DNA of 64,000 nt from Streptomyces luteogriseus (GTDB taxonomy: Bacteria > Actinomycetota > Actinomycetes > Streptomycetales > Streptomycetaceae), in NCBI RefSeq assembly GCF_014205055.1, contig NZ_JACHMS010000001.1:806001-870000 (forward strand), written 5' to 3'. How positions within the stretch are numbered: position 1 is the stretch's first letter; each line of letters starts with the position of its first letter. The position numbers were made by a program, and so were the translations under genes. The notes below the pieces were generated by a model, which did not search any database, was not told the origin of the DNA, and worked only from the letters and a program-made list of their open reading frames with translations. Positions 29,699-38,700 of the stretch are shown piece after piece.

Positions 29699-29986
29699 TC
29701 AGGACGTGACCGCGAAGGACGCATCCGGCTGCTCCCGTCGGCGCTGCGGTGCCGTCCGAACGGCGAGCACCATGGTCAGGCCGCCACCGGGGGTGTCCTC
29801 GGCCTCGAGCGTGCCGCCGATGGCCTCGGCGAAGCCGCGGGCGACCGCCAGGCCGAGGCCGACGCCGCTGCCGCTGCCGCGCGGAGCGTCACCGTAGCGC
29901 TGGAAGGGCTCGAAGATGCGGCTTTTGGCCTCGTCCGGGACCCCAGGGCCGCGGTCGACGACCCGCAGTTCGACCCGGTCCACGAG
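29699..29986 (-). pseudogene. sensor histidine kinase, C-terminal ATPase fragment (KdpD-like)
   Basis: About 95 codons carrying the end of a HATPase_c domain: VELRVVDRGPGVPDEAKSRI (G1 box), FEPFQRYGDAP (F box), GSGVGLGLAVARGFAEAIGG (G2 box) and TLEAEDTPGGGLTMVLAV. The N-box, phospho-acceptor His and sensor region are missing upstream of 29986. Similar to the end of KdpD. No response regulator nearby. Confidence 0.75.
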
Positions 29987-30617
29987 TCAGCGAGCGAAGG
30001 GTGGCGCAGGTCCCGACGGGACAGCTGCCATCGCGTGTCTCCCAGTTCGACCTGCGCCGCACGGGGGCGGTCCTGGGAGGCTACATCGTCTCGCATGTGC
30101 GGTCAGCTGTTGTCCGGTGTTCCAGGGCTCGCACTGACCCGTCGCCGGCCTTTCCGCATCCTCATCAGGCGGCCGTGATGAGTGCTTCGCACACTCACGC
30201 GGACCCCACTGTGGCGACGGCCCGCCTCAAGAACTCCTCTGGTCCGTGGAACCGCGGCACCACCCCGTCGTCGCGTCCGCCTGGACGACGGATCGACGGA
30301 CGCTCTCGGCCCGGTGATCGCCCCGGCCGGACTGGAATCCGGAGAGCTGGAAGGGCTGCCGCACGCCGAGCCGGCTCCCGGTCAGGAGGGGACGGCCGGG
30401 ATGACCCGCCGTACCGCCCGGGCTGTTTGAGGGTGTCGGCGTTTCGGCCATTTCCTTCCCGCAGCCGCTCCAAGCCAGACCAGGGATCCCGCACCCGCGG
30501 GGTTCCCTGACGCGGAAACAGCGGGCTCCCCAGCACGACCGAATGACGTGTGTTCGATAGCGCAGCCGTGTCGTTAGACCTCACGACTCTGCCGCAGCGA
30601 CCGTCCTAGGGGGAACG
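29987..30617. other. degenerate region upstream of the ABC exporter
   Basis: About 630 bases without a defensible gene. A frame near 30030-30110 contains QFDLRRTGAVLGGYIVSHVR and another near 30285-30430 contains LDDGSTDALGPVIAPAGLES; both look like pieces of broken genes but were not identified. The ABC exporter's AGGGGG ribosome site is at about 30608. Confidence 0.4.
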
Positions 30618-32558
30618 ATGACCTCGGCCATTACACAGGATCAGCCGCCGCAACAGCCCAAAGGGACCGCGCCGGACGACGAAGCGCAGGAGGCCGGTGT
30701 TCGAGAGGAGGAATACCTCTACCGCGACGAGTCGAGGCTCCAGGCCGGCTCCCTGCTGACCTCCCGCACCATGGCGCGGCGCCTGCCCTCGCTCGTGCGG
30801 CGCTCGGTGCAGATGGCCTGGCGGGTGGACCGCGGTGCGACCATCGGGCTGCTGGTGTGCCAGATCGGGACCGGTGTCCTCGCGGCCCTCGGCCTCCTGG
30901 CCGTCACGGGCACGATCACCGCGCTGATCTCCTCGGGCGACATCACCGAGCGGCTGTGGGACGCCGCCCCGCAGCTGGCCGTGATCGCCGCCGCAACCGG
31001 CCTGCGCGCGCTGCTGGGCATCGCCGTCGTCTGGCTGACCGGCCGTCTGCGCCCGGTGCTCGGCCGTGCAGCGGAACTGACGATGATCGAGGCCGCGCTC
31101 GGCGCGGAACTGGCCGCCAACAACAAGCCCGGCTACAACGACGCCTACGACATCGCCGACCGCGGCGCCCAGGTCACCCCCGACCTCGTCGAAGAAGCGC
31201 AGGACGTTCTCGCGGCGACCGCCACGCTCGCGGCCGGCGCCACCGTCCTGACCGTCCTGCACCCCCTGCTCCTCCCCCTGCTCTTCCTCGCCTGCCTGCC
31301 GCAGGCCGCCGCCTACGTCCGTTCCGCGCGCGTGATCTACCTCGCCGGTCTGGAGACCTCCGGGCGGCGCCGGATGCTGGGCAAGCTGCGCTGGCACATG
31401 GCCTATCAGGAGTCCAGTGAGGAGATGCGGGCCTGTCTGGCCGGCCCCTTCCTGATCGGCCGGTACCGGCGGCTGGCCGCCTCGGTCAACGCCGCCGAAC
31501 GCGAGGCCGCGAACACCGGTGCCTGGATGGGGCTGGCCGGCGCAGCGGCCGGCGGGATCGCCTCGGCCGCGGTGTGGGCGGCGCTGCTGTGGCTCCTGGC
31601 CTCCGGGCGGATGAGCCTGGCGGCCGGCGGCGGCGCCGTCTTCGCCCTCCAGACCGCCACCGGCTCGGTGCGCGGCATCATCAACGGCGGCGCACGCCTG
31701 GTGCGCACCGGCTGGTACGTCCAGGACTGGCAGAACTTCCTCGACAACGCCCACGGCCAGGCCATGACCGATTCCCGCGGCACCGCGCCCGTGACCGCGG
31801 CCCCGGAGCGTTTCGAGGTCCGCGACGTCACCTACCGCTACGACGGCGCCCCGAAGGACAGCCTGAGCAACGTCTCCCTGCACGTGCGGCGCGGGCAGAT
31901 CGTGGCGCTGGTCGGGGAGAACGGCTCCGGCAAGACGACCCTCTCGCGCCTGCTGTGCGGGCTGCTGCTGCCCACCGAGGGCGACGTGGCCTGGGACCAC
32001 GCCTCCACCGCGGACCTGGACCCGTGGGGGTCGTGGGAGCACGTCGCGCTGGTGCCGCAGAAGTTCACGTACCTGCCGCTGACGATGCGCGACAACATCA
32101 CGTTCGGGCAGGGCGACACCAGTGACGCGGCTCTGCTCGCCGCGTGCGAGGCGTCCGGGGCCGCGGAGATGCTGCCGGGCCTGCGCTCCGGCCTGAACAC
32201 CCTCCTGACCAGTGAGTGGTTCGGTGGACAGCAGCTCTCCGGCGGGCAGTGGCAGCGCCTGGTCCTCACCCGCGCGTTCCACCGGCAGGCGGCGCTGCTG
32301 GTGATGGATGAACCCACGGCCGCGCTCGACGCCCGCGCAGAGCACCGGATCTTCGCCGGCCTGCGCGAACTGGCCAAGGACCGCGCCATCCTGCTGATCA
32401 CGCACCGGCTCACCAACGTGGCCGTCGCCGACCGGATCGTGGTCCTGGACGAAGGGCGGATCGTCCAGGAGGGCACCTACGCCCAGCTCACCCAGCAGCC
32501 AGGTCTCTTCCGGACCCTGTGGGAGCTGCAGCGCCGGATGAGCGGCGACACCCCCTGA
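30618..32558 (+). CDS. ABC exporter, fused membrane and ATP-binding domains
   Basis: A 646-residue half-transporter. An N-terminal membrane domain of about six helices (GLLVCQIGTGVLAALGLLAV, LAATATLAAGATVLTVLHPL, AAVWAALLWLLASG) is followed by an ATPase: Walker A in LVGENGSGKTTLSRL, Q-loop VPQKFTY, signature LSGGQWQRLV, Walker B ALLVMDEPTAALD, and switch His in LLITHRLTNVA. It probably dimerises to export a peptide, nucleotide-like or lipid substrate. ATG 30618 follows AGGGGGAACG. It heads a same-strand series with two multi-NUDIX genes (62 and 58-base gaps), which suggests a small metabolite pathway. Confidence 0.9.
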   Translation: MTSAITQDQPPQQPKGTAPDDEAQEAGVREEEYLYRDESRLQAGSLLTSRTMARRLPSLVRRSVQMAWRVDRGATIGLLVCQIGTGVLAALGLLAVTGTITALISSGDITERLWDAAPQLAVIAAATGLRALLGIAVVWLTGRLRPVLGRAAELTMIEAALGAELAANNKPGYNDAYDIADRGAQVTPDLVEEAQDVLAATATLAAGATVLTVLHPLLLPLLFLACLPQAAAYVRSARVIYLAGLETSGRRRMLGKLRWHMAYQESSEEMRACLAGPFLIGRYRRLAASVNAAEREAANTGAWMGLAGAAAGGIASAAVWAALLWLLASGRMSLAAGGGAVFALQTATGSVRGIINGGARLVRTGWYVQDWQNFLDNAHGQAMTDSRGTAPVTAAPERFEVRDVTYRYDGAPKDSLSNVSLHVRRGQIVALVGENGSGKTTLSRLLCGLLLPTEGDVAWDHASTADLDPWGSWEHVALVPQKFTYLPLTMRDNITFGQGDTSDAALLAACEASGAAEMLPGLRSGLNTLLTSEWFGGQQLSGGQWQRLVLTRAFHRQAALLVMDEPTAALDARAEHRIFAGLRELAKDRAILLITHRLTNVAVADRIVVLDEGRIVQEGTYAQLTQQPGLFRTLWELQRRMSGDTP

Positions 32559-32619
32559 GCACCCCCCGCCGTTCCGCACTGCCCACTCCCCCGTCCACCG
32601 TCTCGGAAGGCAGAGCTAC

Positions 32620-33758
32620 GTGCCCTCTCCCGTGTCCCCTTCGGATCACGTCTCACCGCGTGCCGCTCTGCCCGCGGCGCAGTACGCCGCATCCCGGCAT
32701 GCGGCGTGGCTCGGCGCCGCCGCGATCATCACCGACGAGGTCGGCCGGGTCCTGCTGGTGCACCCCACCTACCGCGAGGACGACTCGTGGCTGCTGCCCG
32801 GAGGCGTCGTCGAAGCCGGCGAACACCCGCACGTCACCTGCAGGCGCGAAATCACCGAGGAACTGGGCCTGCCGGACCTGCCCTTGTCGGCCGTGCTCAC
32901 TGTCCACTCCTTCTCCCGAAACCACCCCGACCTCCAGCCCGCCACGGCATGCCCCGGCGAGATCCGGTTCGTCTTCGACGGGGGGGCCTCCGCCCCGACC
33001 AGGTGGAGGCGATCCGCCTGCCGCGCGAGGAGCTGTCCGAGTACGCCTTCCTGGAGACCCGGGACGCGGTGCAGCGGCTACGGCCCGTGGACGGGCAGAT
33101 CATGCTCGCCGCCTACCGTGCCCGGCTCGGGAACACCGCCACCGCTCACCTCGCCGACGGCCGGCACATCCACGACGTCCCGGCGCTGGACCGCCATGAC
33201 GTCCACGTCCGCTACCGGCCCCTGTGGGACAGCCCTCTCCACCGCGGCCCGGTCCCCGAGCGGCTGCCCATACAGCAAGCCTGGGCGTGGTGCTTCGCCC
33301 CCGACGGCCGGGTCATCCTGGTGGCCGACCCCGGCCCGCGGGGTGCGCTGCCGATGCTGCCCGGCGGCACCGTGGAGACGACCGACGCGACTCCCGAGGA
33401 CACCTTGCACCGCGAAGCCGCCGAGAAAGCCCAGCTCACCCTGGCCGATCCGGTGCGCCTGGGCTGGGTGCTGGACGAGACCGGTGAGATCTGTGGCGGC
33501 GTGGGGCCCAACGCCCGGCTCCGCCTGGCCGCCCGGATCACGTCCATCACAGGGGCGGCCGTCGACCCCGCCACCGGCCACCCCTTCGCCCGCCTGCTCA
33601 CCACCCCCGCCCAGGCAGCCGCCTTGCTGGGCTGGGGCCCGCCCGGCGCGCGGCAGGCCCAGCTCGCGGCGGAGACGGCACGAGAGCGGTGGGGCCTGCC
33701 CACCGCTCGCCCCGCCGCCATCGAGGAGATCCCGGCGGAGGGGATGCGGCTGACCTGA
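32620..33758 (+). pseudogene. two-domain NUDIX hydrolase, interrupted by a frameshift at a G tract
   Basis: Joined across one frameshift this encodes about 379 residues with two NUDIX-like domains. The first (WLGAAAIITDEVGRVLLVHP) has a complete box, GGVVEAGEHPHVTCRREITE then ELGL. The second (AWAWCFAPDGRVILVADPGP) has a weak box, GGTVETTDATPEDTLHREAA, lacking the REUxEE core. The frame changes at a run of seven G (32980-32986): FVFDGG continues as GLRPDQVEAIRLPREELSEY only if one more G is supplied. Ribosomal or polymerase slippage, phase variation, a true mutation or a sequencing error are all possible. GTG 32620 is the start. Confidence 0.75.
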
Positions 33759-33815
33759 CCCGAACGAGCACCCCGCCTCAACACGTCTCGCTCCACGCCC
33801 CTTTGAGGTAGCCCC

Positions 33816-35297
33816 ATGCCGTTGTCGCACGACCACATCCGCACCACCGTCGAGACCTACCTCGCTCGCCACCCTCACGAGCGCGAGCAGCTCGGCGGCC
33901 TCCTGGACGCCCTCGAACGTCCCACCGACATCGCCAGCCGCTCCACCTTCACCGGACACGTCACCTGCGGCGCGATCGTCGTCGACCCGCTCGGCCGCGT
34001 CCTGCACGTGCTGCACCTGGCGAGCGGGAAGGTTCTCGCTCCCGGTGGGCACGCCGAGCCCGAGGACGAGTCCCTGACAGCAGCGGCGCTGCGGGAGCTG
34101 CACGAGGAGACCGGGATCCCGCCCCAGGCCGTGGCACCGTGGCCCGGCTACGAGGCTGTGCCGTTCGACATCGACACCCACGACATCGACGCCCACCCGG
34201 GCAAAGGCGAACCCGGCCACCAGCACTTCGACCTCCGGTTCCTCTTCCGCCTGCACACCGCGACCGAGGCGCCAGTGGTGCTGCAGGAAGAAGAGGTCGG
34301 CGGCATCGAGTGGCGGCCCGTGGACAGGGTGACCTCCCCCTCCCTGCGCGACAAGCTGCTCAAGCTCACGCCGGAGACCGAACCGGAGAGGGCCAACGCC
34401 TCCGCCCTGATCTACAACGACCGCGGCGAGTACCTGCTCCACCTGCGTGACTACTTCCCGGGCCGGATCTGGGAGCCGGGCATGTGGTCCCTGCTGGGTG
34501 GCGGCCGAGAGCCCCAGGACGCCACCCTGGAACACACCGTGCGGCGCGAACTGGCCGAGGAAGCCGGCCTCGACATCGCCGACCTGACCCCGTTCGGCAC
34601 CGAGTACGCCTCCGACGACGCCGGCGCGACCGTGCCCATCGCCGTCTACGCCGGCCGCTGGAACGGTGATCCCCGCCAACTCCTCCTGACGGAAGGGGTG
34701 ATGCTGGCCTGGTTCGCCCCCGACGACCTCCACCGCCTGCGCATCGCCGACACCACCTGCGACCTCGTGCGGCGCCACGCCGCCGGCCGCGCGGTCGGCA
34801 CAGCGCCACAGAGCGAGCTCTCGCCGCACGACGAGCGCAGCCCGACTTCGCCGCACGGCACGGTCCTCAACGTCATCGGCGTTCACCTCTACCTGGAGCG
34901 GCCCGACGGGACGGTGCTGCTCGGGCTGCGCCACCCCGACTCCGTGTTCGCGCCGTCCACCTGGCACGTCCTGGCCGGCCACTGCGAGCAGGAGAGCGCC
35001 ATCACCTGCCTGATCAGGGAGGCACAGGAGGAAGCGGGCCTGCACATCGAGCAGCAAGACGTCGAACTCGTCCACGTCGTCCACCACCTCGACCAGGCCG
35101 GCGACCGGCCCCGCATGGGCCTGTTCTTTCGCGCCCACGCCTGGAGAGGCGAACCGGAACTGCGCGAGCCGGACAAGTGCACCCAGTGGACGTTCTGGGA
35201 CCCGGCCGCACTCCCCGACGATCTCGTCCCCTACACCCGGGTGGCCATCGAGGGCATCCGCGCCGGACGCCTCTACTCAGAAACGGGCTGGGCATGA
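33816..35297 (+). CDS. three-domain NUDIX hydrolase
   Basis: A 493-residue protein with three consecutive NUDIX domains: residues about 45-190 (CGAIVVDPLGRVLHVLHLAS, box end RELHEETGI), about 195-345 (ASALIYNDRGEYLLHLRDYF, box GGGREPQDATLEHTVRRELA with EEAGL), and about 350-490 (GVHLYLERPDGTVLLGLRHP, box GHCEQESAITCLIREAQEEA). The substrate class (nucleoside-diphosphate derivatives) is inferred from the family only. Tandem triple NUDIX proteins are rare. It overlaps a downstream short frame by ATGA and follows the two-domain NUDIX gene at 57 bases. Confidence 0.85.
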   Translation: MPLSHDHIRTTVETYLARHPHEREQLGGLLDALERPTDIASRSTFTGHVTCGAIVVDPLGRVLHVLHLASGKVLAPGGHAEPEDESLTAAALRELHEETGIPPQAVAPWPGYEAVPFDIDTHDIDAHPGKGEPGHQHFDLRFLFRLHTATEAPVVLQEEEVGGIEWRPVDRVTSPSLRDKLLKLTPETEPERANASALIYNDRGEYLLHLRDYFPGRIWEPGMWSLLGGGREPQDATLEHTVRRELAEEAGLDIADLTPFGTEYASDDAGATVPIAVYAGRWNGDPRQLLLTEGVMLAWFAPDDLHRLRIADTTCDLVRRHAAGRAVGTAPQSELSPHDERSPTSPHGTVLNVIGVHLYLERPDGTVLLGLRHPDSVFAPSTWHVLAGHCEQESAITCLIREAQEEAGLHIEQQDVELVHVVHHLDQAGDRPRMGLFFRAHAWRGEPELREPDKCTQWTFWDPAALPDDLVPYTRVAIEGIRAGRLYSETGWA

Positions 35298-35479
35298 GCA
35301 CGGCCGCCGCAGCGCGTCCAGAACTCCCGCCCGGAAGTACAGCAGTTCGCCGAGCGCGCGGGGTACTCGTCGCCCCTTGGCGGGCGCTCTCCGGGGCCGC
35401 GTCAGCAGCCGGGTACGCCCGGCCGAGGGGCCTCTCGCCGCTGGGCACCTTCACGAAAGCGGTCGGTCGCTTCCGGTAG
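35294..35479 (+). CDS. short ORF translationally coupled to the NUDIX gene, probably truncated
   Basis: Sixty-one residues starting MSTAAAARPELPPGSTAVRR from an ATG that overlaps the NUDIX stop as ATGA, a strong sign that a gene once followed in the operon. The sequence is basic and Ala/Arg-rich with no recognised motif, and the following DNA looks scrambled. Likely the N-terminus of a lost gene. Confidence 0.35.
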   Translation: MSTAAAARPELPPGSTAVRRARGVLVAPWRALSGAASAAGYARPRGLSPLGTFTKAVGRFR

Positions 35480-35888
35480 TCGAACAGACGCCGAAGGGGC
35501 TCTCGCGCCGGAAAATGTGCGGCTCAAGCTCGCTCTCGCAGATGATTTTGCGGTGATCCATTGACCGGGGCCAAGGCGCCCGGATAGAAAGATCACGACC
35601 AGCACCGCGATCGCGAGTCCGGTCCGTACAGCTGTACCGCCGGGGGACGCAGGCGCTCGGCGATCTCGTCGAGTTCATCGAGAACAACCCGGCAGGCTGC
35701 GCTTCCCGGCGGACTGGCTGGTCCTCGCGGCGCTCTTCGCCCTGCCCGGGCTCGCACGCCACCGTTGGTGCGCGGTCTGGAGAAGGCCCGCTCCCGGACG
35801 GAGCCTGCGTGGGCCTGAGCAGACCGGCCGGGCGCCCGTCCGGACCGCATGTGTCACACCCGTCCATCGAGACAAGTAGGCGAGCACC
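35480..35888. other. degenerate region before the aldolase gene
   Basis: About 400 bases without a gene. Short frames such as YRRGTQALGDLVEFIENNPA (near 35635-35695) and FPADWLVLAALFALPGLARH (near 35700-35760) look like two frames of one disrupted gene, family not identified. Confidence 0.4.
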
Positions 35889-37088
35889 TTGACCGTACAG
35901 CGACGACACGACCCTGACGAGCGCGGCTTCGCCAGCGACAACTACGCGGGTGCGCACCCCGAGGTCCTTGCGGCGATCGCCCTGGCCAACGGCGGTCACC
36001 AGGTCAGTTACGGAGCCGACGTCTACACCGAGCGCCTTCAGGAAGTGGTGCGCGGCCACTTCGGCCCCACCGCGCAGACGTATCCGGTCTTCAACGGCAC
36101 CGGCGCGAACGTGGTCGCGCTGCAGACCATGCTCGACCGCTGGGACGCCGTGGTCTGCGCCGAGTCGGCCCACATCAACGTCGACGAGGGCGGGGCGCCC
36201 GAGAAGGTCGCCGGGATCAAACTCCTGACGGTGCCCGCATGGGACGGCAAGCTCACCCCGGAGCTGATCGACCGTCAGGCATGGGGCTTCGAGGACGAGC
36301 ACCGGGCCCGGCCCAAGGTCGTCTCGATCGCCCAGGCAACCGAGCTCGGCACCTGCTACACGCCGGACGAGATCCGTGCGATCTGCGACCACGCGCACGA
36401 CCTCGGCATGCTCGTCTACCTGGACGGCGCCCGGCTCGCCAACGCCGCCGCCACCCTCGGCGTGTCCCTGCGCGAGATGACCACCGACGCCGGTGTGGAC
36501 GTCCTCTCACTCGGCGGCACCAAGAACGGGCTGCTCTTCGGCGAGGCGGTGATCGTGCTCAACGCGGACGCGGTGCGTGGCATGGCCCACCTGCGCAAGA
36601 CGAGCATGCAGCTGGGCTCCAAGATGCGTTTCATGTCGGTGCAGTTCGAGGCGCTGCTGGGCGGCGACCTCTGGCTGCGCTCGGCGGCCCGCTCCAACGC
36701 GATGACCCAGCGGCTGTACGAGGCGGTGCGCGAACTGCCGGGCCTGGAGATCTCTCGCCCGGTGCAGGCCAACCAGATCTTCGCCGTCCTGCCGCCGGCC
36801 GTCACCGAGCGCCTCCAGAAGCGTTTCCGCTTCTACACCTGGGACGAGCAGGCCGGCGAGGTCCGCTGGATGACATCCTTCGACACCACCGAGGGCGACG
36901 TGGAGGCGTTCGCGGCGGCGATCACGGAGGAGCTGGCTGCGGAGCGGGGCCAAGGACAGGCGGGCGCGCTGACCGTGGCCGAGCGTGAGGAACTGGTGCA
37001 ACTGCGCCGCAAGGTCCGCGAGATGGAAGAGACGATAGAAGCGCTGGGGAAAGAACCTGCCTCCTCCGCGAACCGCAAGACGAAGTAG
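35889..37088 (+). CDS. threonine aldolase / beta-eliminating lyase fused to an IS3 OrfA tail
   Basis: A 399-residue PLP enzyme of the low-specificity threonine aldolase family, which would split L-threonine or allo-threonine to glycine and acetaldehyde. It has FASDNYAGAHPEVLAAIALA, YPVFNGTGANVVAL, PKVVSIAQATELGTCYT, the cofactor Asp in YLDGARLANAAAT and the PLP Lys in LSLGGTKNGLLFGEA. The catalytic domain ends near residue 350. The last about 40 residues (LTVAEREELVQLRRKVREME, ETIEALGK) match the leucine-zipper end of IS3-family OrfA, not aldolases. TTG 35889 gives the family N-terminus but has a poor ribosome site. Confidence 0.85.
   Translation: MTVQRRHDPDERGFASDNYAGAHPEVLAAIALANGGHQVSYGADVYTERLQEVVRGHFGPTAQTYPVFNGTGANVVALQTMLDRWDAVVCAESAHINVDEGGAPEKVAGIKLLTVPAWDGKLTPELIDRQAWGFEDEHRARPKVVSIAQATELGTCYTPDEIRAICDHAHDLGMLVYLDGARLANAAATLGVSLREMTTDAGVDVLSLGGTKNGLLFGEAVIVLNADAVRGMAHLRKTSMQLGSKMRFMSVQFEALLGGDLWLRSAARSNAMTQRLYEAVRELPGLEISRPVQANQIFAVLPPAVTERLQKRFRFYTWDEQAGEVRWMTSFDTTEGDVEAFAAAITEELAAERGQGQAGALTVAEREELVQLRRKVREMEETIEALGKEPASSANRKTK
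36969..37085 (+). mobile_element. IS3-family OrfA C-terminal remnant fused to the aldolase
   Basis: Codes for LTVAEREELVQLRRKVREME and ETIEALGK, the conserved end of IS3 OrfA proteins (AERAEL..LRRKVRE.EKTIEVLGKA in relatives). No OrfB or inverted repeats follow. It is in frame with the aldolase, so an insertion followed by deletion probably replaced the native 3' end. Confidence 0.7.
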
Positions 37089-37361
37089 CCGGCGGCGGAG
37101 CCTGGGAGGCCGGGCGAGCGTCCTGCCCCCGGGCAGGAGAAGCACGAAGAGGTGTCCCGGTTCGAGGTCCCACTGCTCGGCAGCATGCTCGGTGATCACG
37201 TGGGGAGGCTGCCACTGGTCGACTACCGTCCCGCCACACTCCAGCCGCCCGGCTTCGTCCCAGGTCAGATGCCAAAATACTGCTGGAACACGAGGGCGTG
37301 TTGCGAAAGTGAGGCAAAGGACTCGTTCGGTGTCTGGTACGGGTCGTGTGATGCTGGCGCA
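37089..37361. other. intergenic with an unidentified minus-strand fragment
   Basis: About 270 bases between the aldolase and the GNAT gene. On the minus strand, about 37130-37270 reads HLTWDEAGRLECGGTVVDQW then EHAAEQWDLEPGHLFVLLLP, which looks like coding sequence with no start or end; family unknown. Confidence 0.4.
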
Positions 37362-37859
37362 ATGACTGATCGACGCGAGGTTGTCATCGTCCGCTGGCCA
37401 GGTCAGGGCCCTTCCGTGGATCGGTTGGCCGAGTTGCTGGCGGCCTACCATCTGCGGACGGAGGCAGAGAAGGGCGAGGCCGTTGTCGATGTGGACGGGT
37501 TACCGGACCGCTATCGGGCAGAAATCCTGGACCCGCGGGCCGCGTTCGCCGACGATGTCGTGCTGATGGCTCTGAGCGGCGACACAGCCGTGGGCTGTCT
37601 GGTGGTGACCGCCCCCGTCGGCGGCCGGTCAGAGGTCAAGAGGCTCTGGACAGACCCGGCATTCCGGAGCCGGGGCATCGCGTCCGGCCTGGTCGGCGCC
37701 GCGCTTGCGCATTCCGCGGAGAGCGGCGTCGGTACGGTACGGCTGTCGGTGTGGAAGTGGCGGGCAGGTGCCATCGCTCTGTACGAGCGGCTCGGTTTCA
37801 CCGTCGCCCCATCATGGGAGGAACGGGATCAACTGGTGTGCATGGAGCGTGCCGTGTGA
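37362..37859 (+). CDS. GNAT-family N-acetyltransferase
   Basis: A 165-residue acetyltransferase with VDRLAELLAAYHLRTEAEKG, LMALSGDTAVGCLVVTAPVG, the acyl-CoA loop VKRLWTDPAFRSRGIASGLV and RAGAIALYERLGFTVAPSW. ATG 37362 (MTDRREVVIVRWPGQG) gives a compact single domain; no strong ribosome site is visible. Substrate unknown. The flanks are mobile-element debris, so this may be an acquired gene. Confidence 0.85.
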   Translation: MTDRREVVIVRWPGQGPSVDRLAELLAAYHLRTEAEKGEAVVDVDGLPDRYRAEILDPRAAFADDVVLMALSGDTAVGCLVVTAPVGGRSEVKRLWTDPAFRSRGIASGLVGAALAHSAESGVGTVRLSVWKWRAGAIALYERLGFTVAPSWEERDQLVCMERAV

Positions 37860-37860
37860 G

Positions 37861-37965
37861 TGGCCACAGCCACTCGTTGATGGCTGCGACCAGCTGATCG
37901 TCCTTCTCCGGGATCGTGCAGCGGATGCTACGTCGACGCAGGTAGGCACGGTTCACGCGTGACCC
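37861..37965 (-). mobile_element. IS5-family transposase remnant
   Basis: The minus strand reads RVNRAYLRRRSIRCTIPEK followed by DDQLVAAINEWLW. NRAYLRRRGIRCTIPEK is the hallmark central motif of IS5-group transposases in Streptomyces. Only about 30 codons remain, with no termini. Confidence 0.7.
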
Positions 37966-38592
37966 GTACGCGCCGGTGACGTACCAGCAGGCCTCCTACG
38001 CCCGTGATCCGGCCAGGGCGAGGCACTGGAGTCGTCCTGGTACGGCGATTGCCTACCGAGCCGGGACTTCCCGATGCCGATCAACCTGCATCCGCAAGAG
38101 CCCCTTCCGTCGGACGGGTTCGTCACCGAGACAATCCAACTACCCCCGTCCCAGCCGCAGTTGCAGACACCCCCGCCGGCACCTTCAGCCTGGGAGGCCG
38201 GTCGGCGACCGACGGCTGAGGCTGACGGCTGACGGCCAGTCGCTTGCACCCCACGCCCACAACGACCACATCCATGCCGCGCCCGCCCTCGCCGACCGGC
38301 CCGGCGCACCGGTCTTTCTGCACCTGGGCGACCGGTTGTCGTGGAAGCACAAAACACACCGACCGTGCACCCGGCGGCCACCTCCCGGACGCCGCCGCCT
38401 CACCGTCGCGGCGGCGGAACTCAGGGTCTGGCACACCACCGGCGCCCGGACCGAGGTGCGCCGGCACCTCGGCAGGGGCATGGTCCACCCGACCACTGGG
38501 GCCGACTCCGGGCATCCCTCCGTGCCGGGACAACAGCAGGCACCAGCTCGCGCGACGGGCGTCTTGACAACCTGGAACACAAGAGAAAAGCT
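37966..38592. other. decayed sequence upstream of sdaA
   Basis: About 620 bases without an intact gene. A plus-strand frame at about 38025-38220 reads [20 protein letters not shown] then [20 protein letters not shown] and looks like a C-terminal gene fragment. A frame near 38225-38320 with APHAHNDHIHAAPALAD resembles the start of a glycerophosphodiesterase-like domain, weakly. These are probably relics beside the IS5 remnant. Confidence 0.35.
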
Positions 38593-38621
38593 GTTGCGCA
38601 TTGAGATGCCGGTTGCTCAAT
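38593..38621 (+). promoter_or_regulatory. tandem 19-bp direct-repeat operator upstream of sdaA
   Basis: Half-sites GTTGCGCATT (38593) and GTTGCTCAAT (38612), start-to-start distance 19 bp, ending 80 bases before the sdaA start. A TTGACA box lies just upstream (about 38564). It shares spacing and sequence with sites before the other betaine-pathway genes; proposed IclR binding site. Confidence 0.65.
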
Positions 38622-38700
38622 CAGAAACCAAGGCATCCGCGGTCGAGAGGTTCCGCTCGCACCTCCCGCCACACCCACGCGCAGACAAGGGAGCCCGCTC

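Noticed and set aside
38225-38320. Glycerophosphodiesterase gene
   Set aside because: Only a weak APHAHND match over about 20 residues in decayed sequence, too little to call.
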